Positions 8,224 through 16,134 of a stretch of DNA of 64,000 nt are shown here, piece by piece. Made by a program: the position numbers and the translations under genes. The stretch is taken from assembly GCA_903835685.1 (NCBI GenBank), contig CAILNX010000060.1, forward strand, positions 1 to 64,000. Direction: 5' to 3'. The DNA is from an uncultured delta proteobacterium. GTDB taxonomy: Bacteria > Desulfobacterota > Desulfovibrionia > Desulfovibrionales > Desulfovibrionaceae. How positions within the stretch are numbered: position 1 is the first letter of the stretch; the number at the start of each line of letters is the position of its first letter. Below the pieces are notes generated by a model. It was not told where the DNA came from. It searched no databases and was given only the letters and a program-made list of their open reading frames with translations.

Positions 8224-8782
8224 TGCCCCGGTTGACCCTGGCCCTGGACCTGGAGGACACGCTGATCACTCCTCTGGTTCAGCACGACTACGCCATGATG
8301 TCCCCTGGGCCATTCCGTGCTCGTCCAGGCCTGCGGAAGTTCCTGGATTGGGCCCTGGGGCGGTTTGACCTGGCGGTGTTCACCGGGGTCCCAAAACTCA
8401 TGTCCGCCAGGGTGCTGGCCCAGCTCGTGGAGGAGGGCCACGCCCCGGAGGCCTTCGGGCGCGTCCGCGTCCTGCGGGCCATGGACGCCGATGGGAATAC
8501 CCAGCCGGACCCCAGGGGAGAGGATATGCGGGTCAAGGATCTCACCAGGACTGGGCCGCTCGGGACCGTGCTCATGCTTGACGACTGCCCGGCCGGATAC
8601 TGCGTCCCTGGCCAGGAGGCCTACTGGATACAAATCCCGGAAGTTCCTCGGAAAAGGGGGGGCCTACCGGGGATGAGGATCTGGCGCGGGCCAGGGAGAA
8701 GATCGAGCAGGCTGCGGCCAGGCTGGAGACTGGGGAGACACCCCTGGTCACCTGGGGAGGCTGCGGTCTGGGCGGGTGGTAG
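8220..8782 (+). CDS. HAD/NLI-type phosphatase-like protein, apparently -1 frameshifted
   Basis: The N-terminus MPRLTLALDLEDTLITPL carries a HAD nucleophile-like motif (DLEDT instead of DxDxT). PGLRKFLDWAL, LAVFTGV and VLMLDDCP follow, in the order seen in small HAD phosphatases of the NLI/FCP group. The zero frame runs on to 8801 as an Arg/Gly-rich, non-protein-like tail. The -1 frame entered at the run AAAAGGGGGGG (8652-8662) gives a clean helical end (GDEDLARAREKIEQAAARLE) with stop TAG at 8780-8782. The zero-frame heptamer G GGG GGC at 8657-8663 fits a -1 slippery site. A simple indel in the G run is the alternative. Coordinates given are for the shifted product. Confidence 0.6.
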
Positions 8783-8863
8783 GCGTTTGGTAAGATTTTG
8801 ACGAAATATTACCAAACATGGCAACCATTCGAGAATTCCGAATAGTTCAATCTTGGGTGATTT

Positions 8864-9241
8864 TCATCGCTCCACGAGGATGCGGAGTGCCCACCAGACA
8901 TGGTCTGCCACTCCCCCGTCCACCTGGTGCAGGCCCAAGGACTTGAGGACGACGTTGGCCCGGTTCAACTCGTTCGGGTGGATTGTGCCGAGCATGTCTC
9001 TGGCCTCCTGTGGGCCTACCGGGATGCTCCCCATGTCGTCCATGACGTGGGGTTCTGCCGCAGGCCGGGAGGCCTCTCCAAGGGCTTGGGAGCAAAGATT
9101 CACGCCCAGGGCGTGGTGCAGGACGATCCGGTGGGCCTCGCCAGGGGCTACCTCGAAATACTGGTCCATGAACTTGTGGACTTCGGGCCAGGGACGGCCC
9201 AGGATGTCCTGGCACCGGGCACTGTGCGAATCGTGGTCCAT
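8864..9241 (-). CDS. DUF6915-like small protein
   Basis: A 125-residue protein transcribed against its neighbours. The pattern HSARCQDILGRPWPEVHKFM, then RIVLHHALGVNLCSQALGE, resembles from memory the small DUF6915-type family (H-S/A-W-G-x-x-x-D-Y-x-x-H-x-W-x-D plus R-H-R-A-L-x-H-H-x-x-G), often found on phages and plasmids and of unknown function. The C-terminus (IPVGPQEARDMLGTIHPN, then VVLKSLG) is also protein-like. Near the start are two ATGGACCAC repeats, only one of which is in frame. Confidence 0.6.
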   Translation of the reverse strand: MDHDSHSARCQDILGRPWPEVHKFMDQYFEVAPGEAHRIVLHHALGVNLCSQALGEASRPAAEPHVMDDMGSIPVGPQEARDMLGTIHPNELNRANVVLKSLGLHQVDGGVADHVWWALRILVER

Positions 9242-9540
9242 TGTGGTCCATGGCCGTCCTTCGTGGATTCGGCCTGATGCCCAGGCAAAATAAGACGGTT
9301 GGCCGGGTAGGGGATGGGCAGTCGGTTACAGGATGATACCAACTGAAAGTGGCTTTGAGCGGGAGTAAGTTCTGATTGAAGATAACTGGTAATCCCCCAA
9401 TGCCTTTCCAGAAAAGGTATGATTTTATAACCCTTTTCACCATGGAAGGATGAACGTCTACAATAATATCTTGTAGTTGAACTTGAGCGCAGTACCTTTG
9501 CCACCGTCACGACGGTGGTTCCTGTGCTGCCTTCACCAAA
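9242..9540. other. Intergenic region with a perfect inverted repeat
   Basis: No gene supported. The notable element is a seven-base inverted repeat with a four-base loop, CCACCGT at 9501-9507 and ACGGTGG at 9512-9518. It has no T run, so it may be an operator or RNA hairpin and is unlikely to be a terminator. Sequence at 9400-9480 is relatively AT-rich. Confidence 0.4.
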
Positions 9541-9737
9541 GTGAACGATTTGTTGCGCCTGGTGACAGGGAGGTCGGGATTATCTCAACCTGAAAGACGT
9601 GGTGGCCGAGATTCAAGTCGGTGGGTGCACGTGCTCCGGACCATCGCCACAGAACTCGAACGTCGCAACGTCAGGACCAGCTAGGCAAGACCTGGTCAGC
9701 CGTCACGGTGTCCAGGCTGTTGAAGCGCCTAGCGTAA
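9541..9737 (+). pseudogene. Decayed recombinase/HTH fragment
   Basis: Spliced across frames, the sequence gives DYLNLKDVVAEI, then VHVLRTIATELERRNVRTS, then LGKTWSAVTVSRLLKRLA and a TAA at 9735-9737. The last two segments look like the C-terminal end of a recombinase-type helix-turn-helix (I-A-x-x-L-x-x-x-x-x-x-T-x-x-G-x-x-W-S-x-x-T-V-x-R-x-L). At least two frame changes separate the parts, so it is a relic. Confidence 0.4.
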
Positions 9738-9781
9738 AAGGATATGAGGTGAGAATGAACACGATCAACTGGTGATTCATC

Positions 9782-9913
9782 ATGGCCGGGTCAGTGTTTC
9801 TGGTCGGCCTGTTCTTGCTGTTTGTCATGTCCGGTACCAAGAAAGGCGGCGGCCAGGACATCAAGGACGTGGACTTCGGCAGGCACAAGGGCAAGGAAAA
9901 TAAGAAGCAATAG
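9782..9913 (+). CDS. Small single-span membrane protein (43 aa)
   Basis: This ORF encodes MAGSVFLVGLFLLFVMSGTK, then a basic, polar tail rich in Lys and Asp ending KENKKQ. One hydrophobic N-terminal helix (residues ~4-17) would anchor it with the charged tail in the cytoplasm. Its stop codon is directly followed by the ATG of the RepL-like gene, so the two may be expressed together. Function unknown; such small proteins are frequent on plasmid-like elements. Confidence 0.5.
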   Translation: MAGSVFLVGLFLLFVMSGTKKGGGQDIKDVDFGRHKGKENKKQ

Positions 9914-10241
9914 ATGACGGCACCAGAACCAAAAGAAAAGCCCTGGGCCATCCTGGAGATCACGCGTAGGGCTTACGACTCGGCCCGGCCATCCCAACTT
10001 GAGTGAGATTGCTCGTGAGTTCAATGTCGCGCGGAGTTCGATACACCTCTCAATGAAGAAGCTCGTCGAACTCGGAGTGCTCCTGGTCGGCCCTTCCCGT
10101 GGTTCGGTCCGCACATATAGAATCAACCCTGTACTCGGGTTCAAGGGCAGAATTTCGGAAAGGGTGAAGGAGCGTAGAATTCACCTCAACCTGGTCAAAA
10201 AGCAACCGTCAAAAAGTGACGATCTGCTGCCGACTGCCTAA
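9914..10241 (+). pseudogene. RepL-like plasmid replication/regulator protein, frameshifted
   Basis: The first frame from ATG 9914 gives MTAPEPKEKPWAILEITRRA and runs into TGA at codon 31. The neighbouring frame, entered around 9990-9998, continues naturally as HPNLSEIAREFNVARSS, then IHLSMKKLVELGVLL, TYRINPVLGFKG. This is a winged-helix DNA-binding protein with the Y-x-I-N-P-x-x-x-F-K-G ending I associate with RepL-type replication proteins. A one-base change in the TCGGCCCGGCC stretch explains the break. A replication role would suggest a plasmid-like origin for this part of the element. A transcriptional regulator is the alternative. Confidence 0.5.
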
Positions 10242-10286
10242 ATATTTACGGATCAGCCGAGCTCTGTACGAGGCGTCCGTAAATAT
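10242..10286. repeat. 11-bp inverted repeat downstream of the RepL-like gene
   Basis: ATATTTACGGA at 10242-10252 is repeated inverted as TCCGTAAATAT at 10276-10286, separated by 23 bases. It overlaps the last base of the TAA stop of the RepL-like frame. It could be a protein-binding site or part of an origin; a terminator is less likely because no T run follows. A TTGACA hexamer follows at about 10309. Confidence 0.55.
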
Positions 10287-10400
10287 GGTCTGACCGCCCC
10301 ATTTCCTTGACATGGCTCGAAGCGTAGCGCAGAGTCATGGCAAGTCTTGGGGGGGGTAGTCAGACGGTCTTTCCCCCCACACGGAGTGGATGGGGGTCTT

Positions 10401-11606
10401 ATGTCGAGCAGGGCCAGGCATCGGGAAATCGATGAGGATGAGGTAGCGGTAACCCCCCAGGTGTCCGCTCCGCTCCTCATCGATGCCGACGATCCCGTCC
10501 GCAAAGCTCTCCTCGAACAGGGTCAAAAGCTCGTCCAAACGGACCAGGTGGTACCTGGTCAACCTCGTGCAAGGTGGTCGAGCCTCGACGCCGATCTCAA
10601 AGCCATTGAAAAACAAGCAGTTGAAATTACTCATAAAAGTCGAAGTATCACGACTAAGAAAGCATACGCTCGGGCGTATGGGAAAATGGTGGCACTCGGT
10701 GTGGACTTTGAAGATTACAAAAATAAGCGTAGGTCCACGTATTACTTCCACAAAGCCGCCTACCAGCTTGGCGTGGCCAGGGAGGCAAGGCTTGCACTCA
10801 AAAGGGGCGATGAAGGTGCCGCCCTCGATGCCAAGGCCAAGCTGGACAAATGCGATCCGGACTATGCCCGTGAGCATAGGAAGGACAAAGAAACCTACGA
10901 GATCAAAGACGAGGAAGGGAACAAGTGGAAATTCGGCGGCAAAAAACGCAAGGGGCGCCAGGCGATCAGCGGTCTGCCAGATGACTGGCGACAGCTGATC
11001 GTGAACGCTTCAACTGAAAAGTACCGCACCGCAACGATTGTGTCCGCCCTGGCCGGATGTCGGCCAGCGGAATTGAAAGGCACGAAGGTTGTGACCAGGG
11101 ACGATTTTATTCAGATCACGATCCCCGGCTCAAAAACTGGCCAGGGTCACGGTCAACCCTCCCGGACAATCACTCTGGCCGTGGAAGGTGACCTGGCCGT
11201 GGAGCTGCACCAAAAGACTCAAGGATCACCTGAGGGGATCGTTTTGGACGTGAGTGGGGATGCGTATGCACACAGCTTCCGCAGGGCCGCAGGACGCGCC
11301 CTAGGTCGTTCTGTGAACGCATATGGTCTACGTCACCAGTTCAGCTCGGACCTCAAAGCCAACCTGTACGAAAAAACGTTCGATTTTGAAGAGGACGATC
11401 CTGCCCGGCTCGAAGTCAAGGTCCAGATTGCCAAAGGCATGGGCCACTCGTCAGTCCGGAGCCAGCAACACTACGGACATAGCAACCAGGCCCGTGGTGG
11501 CGGAGGGAAGGTGACCTCCGTTTCCGGTTCCAGGCCCGTAAATACCAAATCCAAAAAAGATGGATCAGGCCCATCCCATGGGCAAGTTCCCCCTCAAGGA
11601 GGATAA
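10401..11606 (+). CDS. Second tyrosine recombinase-like integrase
   Basis: A 401-residue protein. ATG 10401 is chosen as start because a GGATGGGGG purine stretch precedes it and upstream codons are not protein-like. The catalytic domain shows ALAGCRPAELKG (Arg I), GSKTGQGHG (lysine region), YGLRHQF (the H-x-x-R box with Tyr in place of the first His), and MGHSSVRSQQHYGH (second His and nucleophilic Tyr). The N-terminal half (residues ~60-180) is charged and helical, with an internal YKNKRRSTYYFHKAAYQLG segment. The family is often plasmid- or ICE-borne. No att site could be assigned to it. Confidence 0.72.
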   Translation: MSSRARHREIDEDEVAVTPQVSAPLLIDADDPVRKALLEQGQKLVQTDQVVPGQPRARWSSLDADLKAIEKQAVEITHKSRSITTKKAYARAYGKMVALGVDFEDYKNKRRSTYYFHKAAYQLGVAREARLALKRGDEGAALDAKAKLDKCDPDYAREHRKDKETYEIKDEEGNKWKFGGKKRKGRQAISGLPDDWRQLIVNASTEKYRTATIVSALAGCRPAELKGTKVVTRDDFIQITIPGSKTGQGHGQPSRTITLAVEGDLAVELHQKTQGSPEGIVLDVSGDAYAHSFRRAAGRALGRSVNAYGLRHQFSSDLKANLYEKTFDFEEDDPARLEVKVQIAKGMGHSSVRSQQHYGHSNQARGGGGKVTSVSGSRPVNTKSKKDGSGPSHGQVPPQGG

Positions 11607-11612
11607 CCAAAT

Positions 11613-12130
11613 TTATTTGGCGTAGTTAAACCAGGCAAAGGGCTCAAGGCCCTTGGCCCTGGCCGTGACTATGAACGAGTACAAAGAGGCGCTGGCTACG
11701 GCTCCGGCCGGGCAGTCGCTGAACAGCCAGTTGCATCTGCCCACGGCAAAAGGCCGGATGTCGTTTTCAATCCTGTTGTTGTCCGGCTTCACCATACCGT
11801 TGTCAAGGTAGACCAGGAGCTTTGGCCACTGGCCAAGGGCGTACCGGATGGTCTTGCCGAGAAGGCCTTGGGGCGAGCTGGTCACAACCCCCGGTATCCA
11901 GCAATTCCTTAATGCCCGCAATGAGCGGCTTGGACTTTTTCTGCCGAAGCGCCAGACGCTCTTCGACCTCAAGGTCCCGGGCGTTTCGCCATGGATTCCA
12001 CAGCATAAACGGGGCGTATAAGCTCGATGACCTGGTGGGTCATACCCACCTTGGCGTTCGGGCCACTCGCCTTTTCCACCTCCACGAATTTTCGGCGGGC
12101 ATGGGCAAGGCACCCGGAGTGGGTAATGCG
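11613..12130 (-). pseudogene. IS66-family transposase (TnpC) C-terminal remnant
   Basis: Pieces in different frames read HSGCLAHARRKFVEVEKA, then LEVEERLALRQKKSKPLIAG, then GKTIRYALGQWPKLLVYLDN, PDNNRIENDIRPFAVGR and NWLFSDCPAGAVASASLYSF. These follow the C-terminal catalytic and tail regions of IS66 TnpC in the right order. At least two frameshifts interrupt it, and tnpA, tnpB and the N-terminal half are missing. It marks the boundary between the mobile region and the magnetosome genes. Confidence 0.8.
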
Positions 12131-12239
12131 TAACCGACAATAATTTCACTTCTTCCAAGCCCGCATAGATTACGTATGGCCTGCTCAAATCCCCAAGGTC
12201 TCCAGGACGCCAAAGTTTACCTGCAAATAATGCACACAA

Positions 12240-12597
12240 GGAGAACCGGGGCGCAAAGGGGCAGACGTCTTAACACAGCCATTTCTTTCTGACGTCCCCC
12301 TGACGATGTCACTGGAAATCCTGATAAGAAGCGATGAGGGTCCCCTACCAGGCGAAAAATAATCCAGCCATTTTTGTGAATCGGGCGAAAAATTCGCCCT
12401 GCACTGATCCCCACCTTCCTGTTATTAAGCCCAATCCTCTGAATATCTTCCCCCTTATCTCCCTGGCATGCTCCATGCTTTAGGAGCAATACCCGGGATG
12501 ACCAGCCAGCGAGAACATCGGGCTTGCTGACCACGCCCCGGGCTGTTCACACAGTCAGAATCCAGCCATCCGGGCGAATCGATTGAACGCAATACGG
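12240..12597. other. Intergenic boundary between IS66 remnant and magnetosome operon
   Basis: No gene seen. The stretch is AT-richer than its surroundings and holds a sigma-54-like promoter pattern at 12464-12479, described separately. It marks where the mobile-element remains end and the magnetosome genes begin. Confidence 0.5.
12464..12479 (+). promoter_or_regulatory. Candidate sigma-54 promoter upstream of the first magnetosome operon
   Basis: TGGCATG at 12464-12470, then four bases, then ATGCT, puts GG and GC exactly ten bases apart. It agrees with TGGCACG-N4-TTGC at most positions. It lies about 250 bases before the MamA-like start. A sigma-54 activator gene at 20381-21700 lies at the end of the same operon. 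Position and match are suggestive only. Confidence 0.3.
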
Positions 12598-12629
12598 AAG
12601 CATCCGTCGCCGCGAGCAGCGGGATGCTT
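12598..12629 (+). repeat. Hairpin upstream of the MamA-like gene
   Basis: AAGCATCC at 12598-12605 and GGATGCTT at 12622-12629 form an eight-base stem with a GC-rich interior, followed by TTCGTTATATACTTTG. It could end transcription from the left or sit in the leader of the operon. The following TATACT could be a -10 element. Confidence 0.4.
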
Positions 12630-12729
12630 TTCGTTATATACTTTGATCTTCATCCCTGTCGCGGGCCTGCCTCCGACTGATCCGTCGGCAGGGGCGAGGC
12701 CTGCTGCGCGGCATGGATCGAGAGGGAGC

Positions 12730-13497
12730 ATGGGCATGGTCGGGGAATTCCCCAAGAGGAGAGTATCTTGCGCCCGCGAGGCGGATGACGAGGACGCCGG
12801 TTCAACGTCCAGGGACGCGGCCAGACGCGAGGCGCAGGCCCAGGTCGAGAGCATCGAGGGATCCGGATACTACTGCCTTCACTCGGTGCTCCTGCTGGGC
12901 AGCAGGCTGCTCACCCGCGCCCTCAACTGGTACACGGGATTGCTGCATCTGGCGCCCAAGGACAAGGCCAAGATTTATCGCGCCTTGAGCCTGCACCATC
13001 GCCATCGAGACGAATTACAAAAAGCCCTGGTCTTTCTGAAAGAATGGTCCAGAAACGAGCGAGGAAATCCTGAGCCGGTCTTTCAGATGGGGGAAGTCCT
13101 GGCCTCCCTGGGCGAACACCGGGCCGCCCTGGCCGCCTTCGACAGGGTGCTGGCCATGCGGGGCGGCCATATCCCGGCGCTCACCCGCAAATGCGCCCTG
13201 CTCTTGCGTCTGAAGAACTACAGCGCGGCCATCGCGGGTTTGGAATTGCTGGCCCGGGAGCAGCCCGACCAAGCCAAACATTTCTATCGGCTCGGGCTGG
13301 CTTACGACGGCGAGGGACGATTGGAAGACGCCATAACGGCCATGCGCAAGGCGGTGGACCTGGATCCGGAAGAGGTCAAGTACCACCATCACCTCGGTTT
13401 CATGAGCGTCCGGAAGGAGGACCACAGCAGCGCGGCCGAACATTTCGGCAAAGCCCTGGAACTGGCCAAGGACGAAACGCACCTATGCGACGAATGA
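12730..13497 (+). CDS. MamA-like tetratricopeptide-repeat protein
   Basis: A 255-residue TPR protein, paralogous along its whole length to the MamA homologue at 52529-53329. Both share a leader (SLLLxGxRLLxRxLxWYxGL), APKDKAKIYR, then consecutive TPRs ending DPEEVKYHHHLGFMSVRKED. MamA forms the protein coat around magnetosomes and binds other magnetosome proteins through TPR grooves. The start at ATG 12730 follows GAGAGGGAG; upstream in-frame codons look non-coding. It opens a plus-strand operon of haem, PDZ and ferredoxin proteins in the same order as the duplicated set at 41-53 kb. The N-terminal 45 residues are acidic and differ from the paralogue. Confidence 0.78.
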   Translation: MGMVGEFPKRRVSCAREADDEDAGSTSRDAARREAQAQVESIEGSGYYCLHSVLLLGSRLLTRALNWYTGLLHLAPKDKAKIYRALSLHHRHRDELQKALVFLKEWSRNERGNPEPVFQMGEVLASLGEHRAALAAFDRVLAMRGGHIPALTRKCALLLRLKNYSAAIAGLELLAREQPDQAKHFYRLGLAYDGEGRLEDAITAMRKAVDLDPEEVKYHHHLGFMSVRKEDHSSAAEHFGKALELAKDETHLCDE

Positions 13498-13525
13498 ACG
13501 TCCCGTTTCTCTTCCAGGAGGTTTG

Positions 13526-14407
13526 ATGCGTTGGTCCCTGCTGGCGATCACGGCCGCGCTCCTTCTGGTTTCATGGAGCCTGGTCGCCGCAGCCAACGCG
13601 GCGCGGGTGGTGTATTACGACCCGACCATCCGGGACATCGTGGCCAGGGATTGCTCCCGTTGCCATTCCGGGCCGGTCAGGAATCTCATGAGCTACCCGG
13701 CCCTGAAAAGCTATGCGGACCGGGGCGTTCTCGGAGCCATGGTCCAGAGCCTGATGCGCCAGTTCGCCGGACCCGACGCAGGCCCCATTCTGGACTGGAT
13801 CGCCGCCGGAGCGCCCGAAAAGGCTCCGGGTGCGGCCGGGTCGGGAAAATCGGCCACACCGGCCGCCGCGCAGAAAATCTATTTCGAACCCACGGTCCGG
13901 GACATCATCGTCCGGGACTGCGGGCGTTGCCATTCCGGCAAATCGAGGAACCTGACGGACTGGGACCATATCCGGGTCTATGTGGACAACGGCATGCTCG
14001 AGGCCATGCTCCAGGGCCCCATGCAGCGTTTTGCCGGACCCGACGCCGACGTCATCCTGGCCTGGATCAAGTCCGGAGCCTCGGAGAACCCGCCCAAGTC
14101 CGGAGGCGGTGCGACTCCCGCCGCCCTGGTCTGCCCGACGCCGCCAGGGGGGGGCTTCCAGATGCGGCAACAACCTATGGCGGGAAACATTACCTATACG
14201 AATACCATCGCTGATGTTTTGAACAGGGACTGTCTCCGTTGCCACCTGGGCCCGTTCCGCAAGCTGACAACGTATGAGGACGTGAAATTCTATGTGGACA
14301 ACGGGCTCCTGGAGACCCTGGTGATGACTGGCGGCCCCATGCACCGCTTCGCCGGCCCGGATACAAAATTCTTCATGATGTGGATCAGAGCAGGAGCTCC
14401 CAGATGA
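13526..14407 (+). CDS. Exported trihaem c-type cytochrome, magnetosome-cluster type
   Basis: A 293-residue protein with AGGAGG before ATG 13526. Residues 1-26 form a signal peptide or anchor. Three tandem domains follow, each with one haem-attachment motif: CSRCH 43-47, CGRCH 132-136, CLRCH 236-240. Each haem motif is followed by a conserved FAGPDA-type stretch and W-I-x-x-G-A. Linkers are Ala/Gly/Pro-rich. It would carry electrons in the periplasm or magnetosome lumen, plausibly poising Fe(II)/Fe(III). A close paralogue lies at 51622-52527, and a one-domain membrane version at 17566-18216. The haem-domain pattern differs from the H-x-x-W-G-x-C-x-x-C-H magnetochrome of the MamP-like protein. 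Confidence 0.82.
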   Translation: MRWSLLAITAALLLVSWSLVAAANAARVVYYDPTIRDIVARDCSRCHSGPVRNLMSYPALKSYADRGVLGAMVQSLMRQFAGPDAGPILDWIAAGAPEKAPGAAGSGKSATPAAAQKIYFEPTVRDIIVRDCGRCHSGKSRNLTDWDHIRVYVDNGMLEAMLQGPMQRFAGPDADVILAWIKSGASENPPKSGGGATPAALVCPTPPGGGFQMRQQPMAGNITYTNTIADVLNRDCLRCHLGPFRKLTTYEDVKFYVDNGLLETLVMTGGPMHRFAGPDTKFFMMWIRAGAPR

Positions 14408-14434
14408 ACCCATGGGCGTCTCCCAAGGATTGAT

Positions 14435-16075
14435 ATGTTCAAAACCTTCTTCGTGGGAAAAGATTTGGGACTCCTCGGGTCGGAAAAGACTCCCATGTGG
14501 ATTCTGGTGGCCGCCATATGCGCCACCATGGGCCTCATGTTCTTCATCCTCCGCTGGGTGGACTCGCCGCTTCCCCTCTGCCCCAACCCGGACGACGCCC
14601 CGGAACCCACCCTGGCAGTGACCCAAAGCCTTCCCCGGATCACGGAGAAATCATTTCCCGCCGGACTGGGGAGCGGACAGATACGACTCATCGGCACCCC
14701 TCTTCCCACTGGCATCGGAAACCAGCCCATGCAGTTGATCCGGCAGAATGGCCCCTATCTGGGCCTGGTCTTAAGTCCCGCTCCGCCGGATGCTGCGGCC
14801 AGACTCGGGCTCGCCGCAGGTGGCGGCGTCGTGGTGACGAGCGTGGTTGCCGGTTCTCCCGGCCAGAAGGCAGGAATCCTCCCGGGCGACGTTCTGCTGC
14901 GCATGGACGGGACCGATCTCGGAACCCCCGAGGACATGGGGGCCATCCTTTCCGGGAAGAAGGCCGGGGATGCGGTCAAAGTCGTTTACGACCGCCAGGG
15001 CGCCCGGAAATCCACGCACCTCACCCTGGCCAACGTGCCCCTGGGGGTGGAGGTGGCGGTCACGGCTGATGGCCCGTGGCTGGGTCTTGACGTCCAGGAC
15101 ATCGACGCGGTCATGGGCGTCCAGTTCAACCTGCCGGACACCCGGGGGGTCATCGTCACTTCCGTGGCCCCGGGCTCTCCGGCCCTGGCGGCGGGCCTGG
15201 CCACCGGGGACGTCATCCGCCGGGTGGCCCAGACCCGGATCAGGGACGTGGTCCAGTTCCAGGCCGTGGTCGCCAAGACCAGGTCGGGGCAGTCCCTGCG
15301 CCTCTCCCTGCTGCGGGCCGGATCGCCCCTTGAGGCGGACCTGATGGTGGGTGTGCCGCCCCTGGCTCCGCAATCCGTGCCCATGCTCGGGGCAGCCAGC
15401 GTCGATATCGAGGCGACCTGGATCGGCATGTCCCTGGCGGAACTCACGCCTGGGAATGCGGCCTCCATGAACCTGCCTTCAAGCCTGCGGGGCATCCTGG
15501 TCGTGGACGTCGACGGGCCTCCGGCCACCATGTCCGGATTCATGACCGGAGACGTCATCCTGTCCATCAACACCCGGGAGACGCCGGACCTGCAAACCTT
15601 CATGAAGGCCGCCCAGGGGCAGAACAGCGCGGCGGTGGTGGTGTATCGGGGCGGCAAGCACATGTTCGTCAGCGTGGCTCCTGCGGGATACACGCCCCAG
15701 GGCACGCAGTTGAAGACCGGGCTGGACCAGCGATTCCGGCAGGTGGCCCTGACCCGCCCGGGATTCTTGGCCGCCCTGGCCGAGGACAAGTCCCTCACCG
15801 CCCCGGTCAGCACGGAGAACAACGCCCAGGCCGTCATCATCCTGGATCCGGCCAAGGGGACCTACTCCATCAAGGAACTCAGCCAACGCCTTCCGCTGGC
15901 CGAATTCCTCCGGCAGAACGGCGTGACCGCCCTCGTCTGCAGAAACCTCGCCCAGGTCACGGCCGACGATTTGGCGGCCAAGGGAATCGCCGTCAGCAAC
16001 GGGGCGGCCGGTCCCGTAGGCCAGGTGCTGTCCCAATACCAGAAACAAACCCGGGCGGCCCCGGCCGGACCATAG
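14435..16075 (+). CDS. Membrane-anchored triple-PDZ protein with C-terminal NifX-like domain
   Basis: A 546-residue protein: a transmembrane helix at ~22-42, a short conserved GIGNQPMQLI segment, then three PDZ domains (about 105-200, 205-305, 315-405). Each PDZ shows the G-L-A-x-G-D-V-I pattern. Residues ~425-535 (LAEDKSLTAPVSTENNAQAV, then QNGVTALVCRNL, AAKGIAVSNG) match the fold pattern of the dinitrogenase Fe-Mo cofactor (NifX/NifB-like) domain. There is no protease domain. It resembles the C-terminal part of MamE made as a separate protein. The 559-residue protein at 45959-47638 is its full-length paralogue. It may scaffold peptide tails and bind a metal cluster; the metal role is inferred from the domain family. 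Confidence 0.75.
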   Translation: MFKTFFVGKDLGLLGSEKTPMWILVAAICATMGLMFFILRWVDSPLPLCPNPDDAPEPTLAVTQSLPRITEKSFPAGLGSGQIRLIGTPLPTGIGNQPMQLIRQNGPYLGLVLSPAPPDAAARLGLAAGGGVVVTSVVAGSPGQKAGILPGDVLLRMDGTDLGTPEDMGAILSGKKAGDAVKVVYDRQGARKSTHLTLANVPLGVEVAVTADGPWLGLDVQDIDAVMGVQFNLPDTRGVIVTSVAPGSPALAAGLATGDVIRRVAQTRIRDVVQFQAVVAKTRSGQSLRLSLLRAGSPLEADLMVGVPPLAPQSVPMLGAASVDIEATWIGMSLAELTPGNAASMNLPSSLRGILVVDVDGPPATMSGFMTGDVILSINTRETPDLQTFMKAAQGQNSAAVVVYRGGKHMFVSVAPAGYTPQGTQLKTGLDQRFRQVALTRPGFLAALAEDKSLTAPVSTENNAQAVIILDPAKGTYSIKELSQRLPLAEFLRQNGVTALVCRNLAQVTADDLAAKGIAVSNGAAGPVGQVLSQYQKQTRAAPAGP

Positions 16076-16134
16076 GCCCGGTCAAGGCCGGACCATCCAC
16101 GCCCAGAGACTCCAACGACGAAAGAAGGACCCAA

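Noticed and set aside
16021-16060. Fourth GPVGQ peptide (end of the PDZ/NifX protein) as another SECIS site
   Set aside because: The peptide is present (GAAGPVGQVLSQY) but is encoded by different codons. It forms no CTGGCCC/GGGCCAG hairpin and has no in-frame TGA before it.
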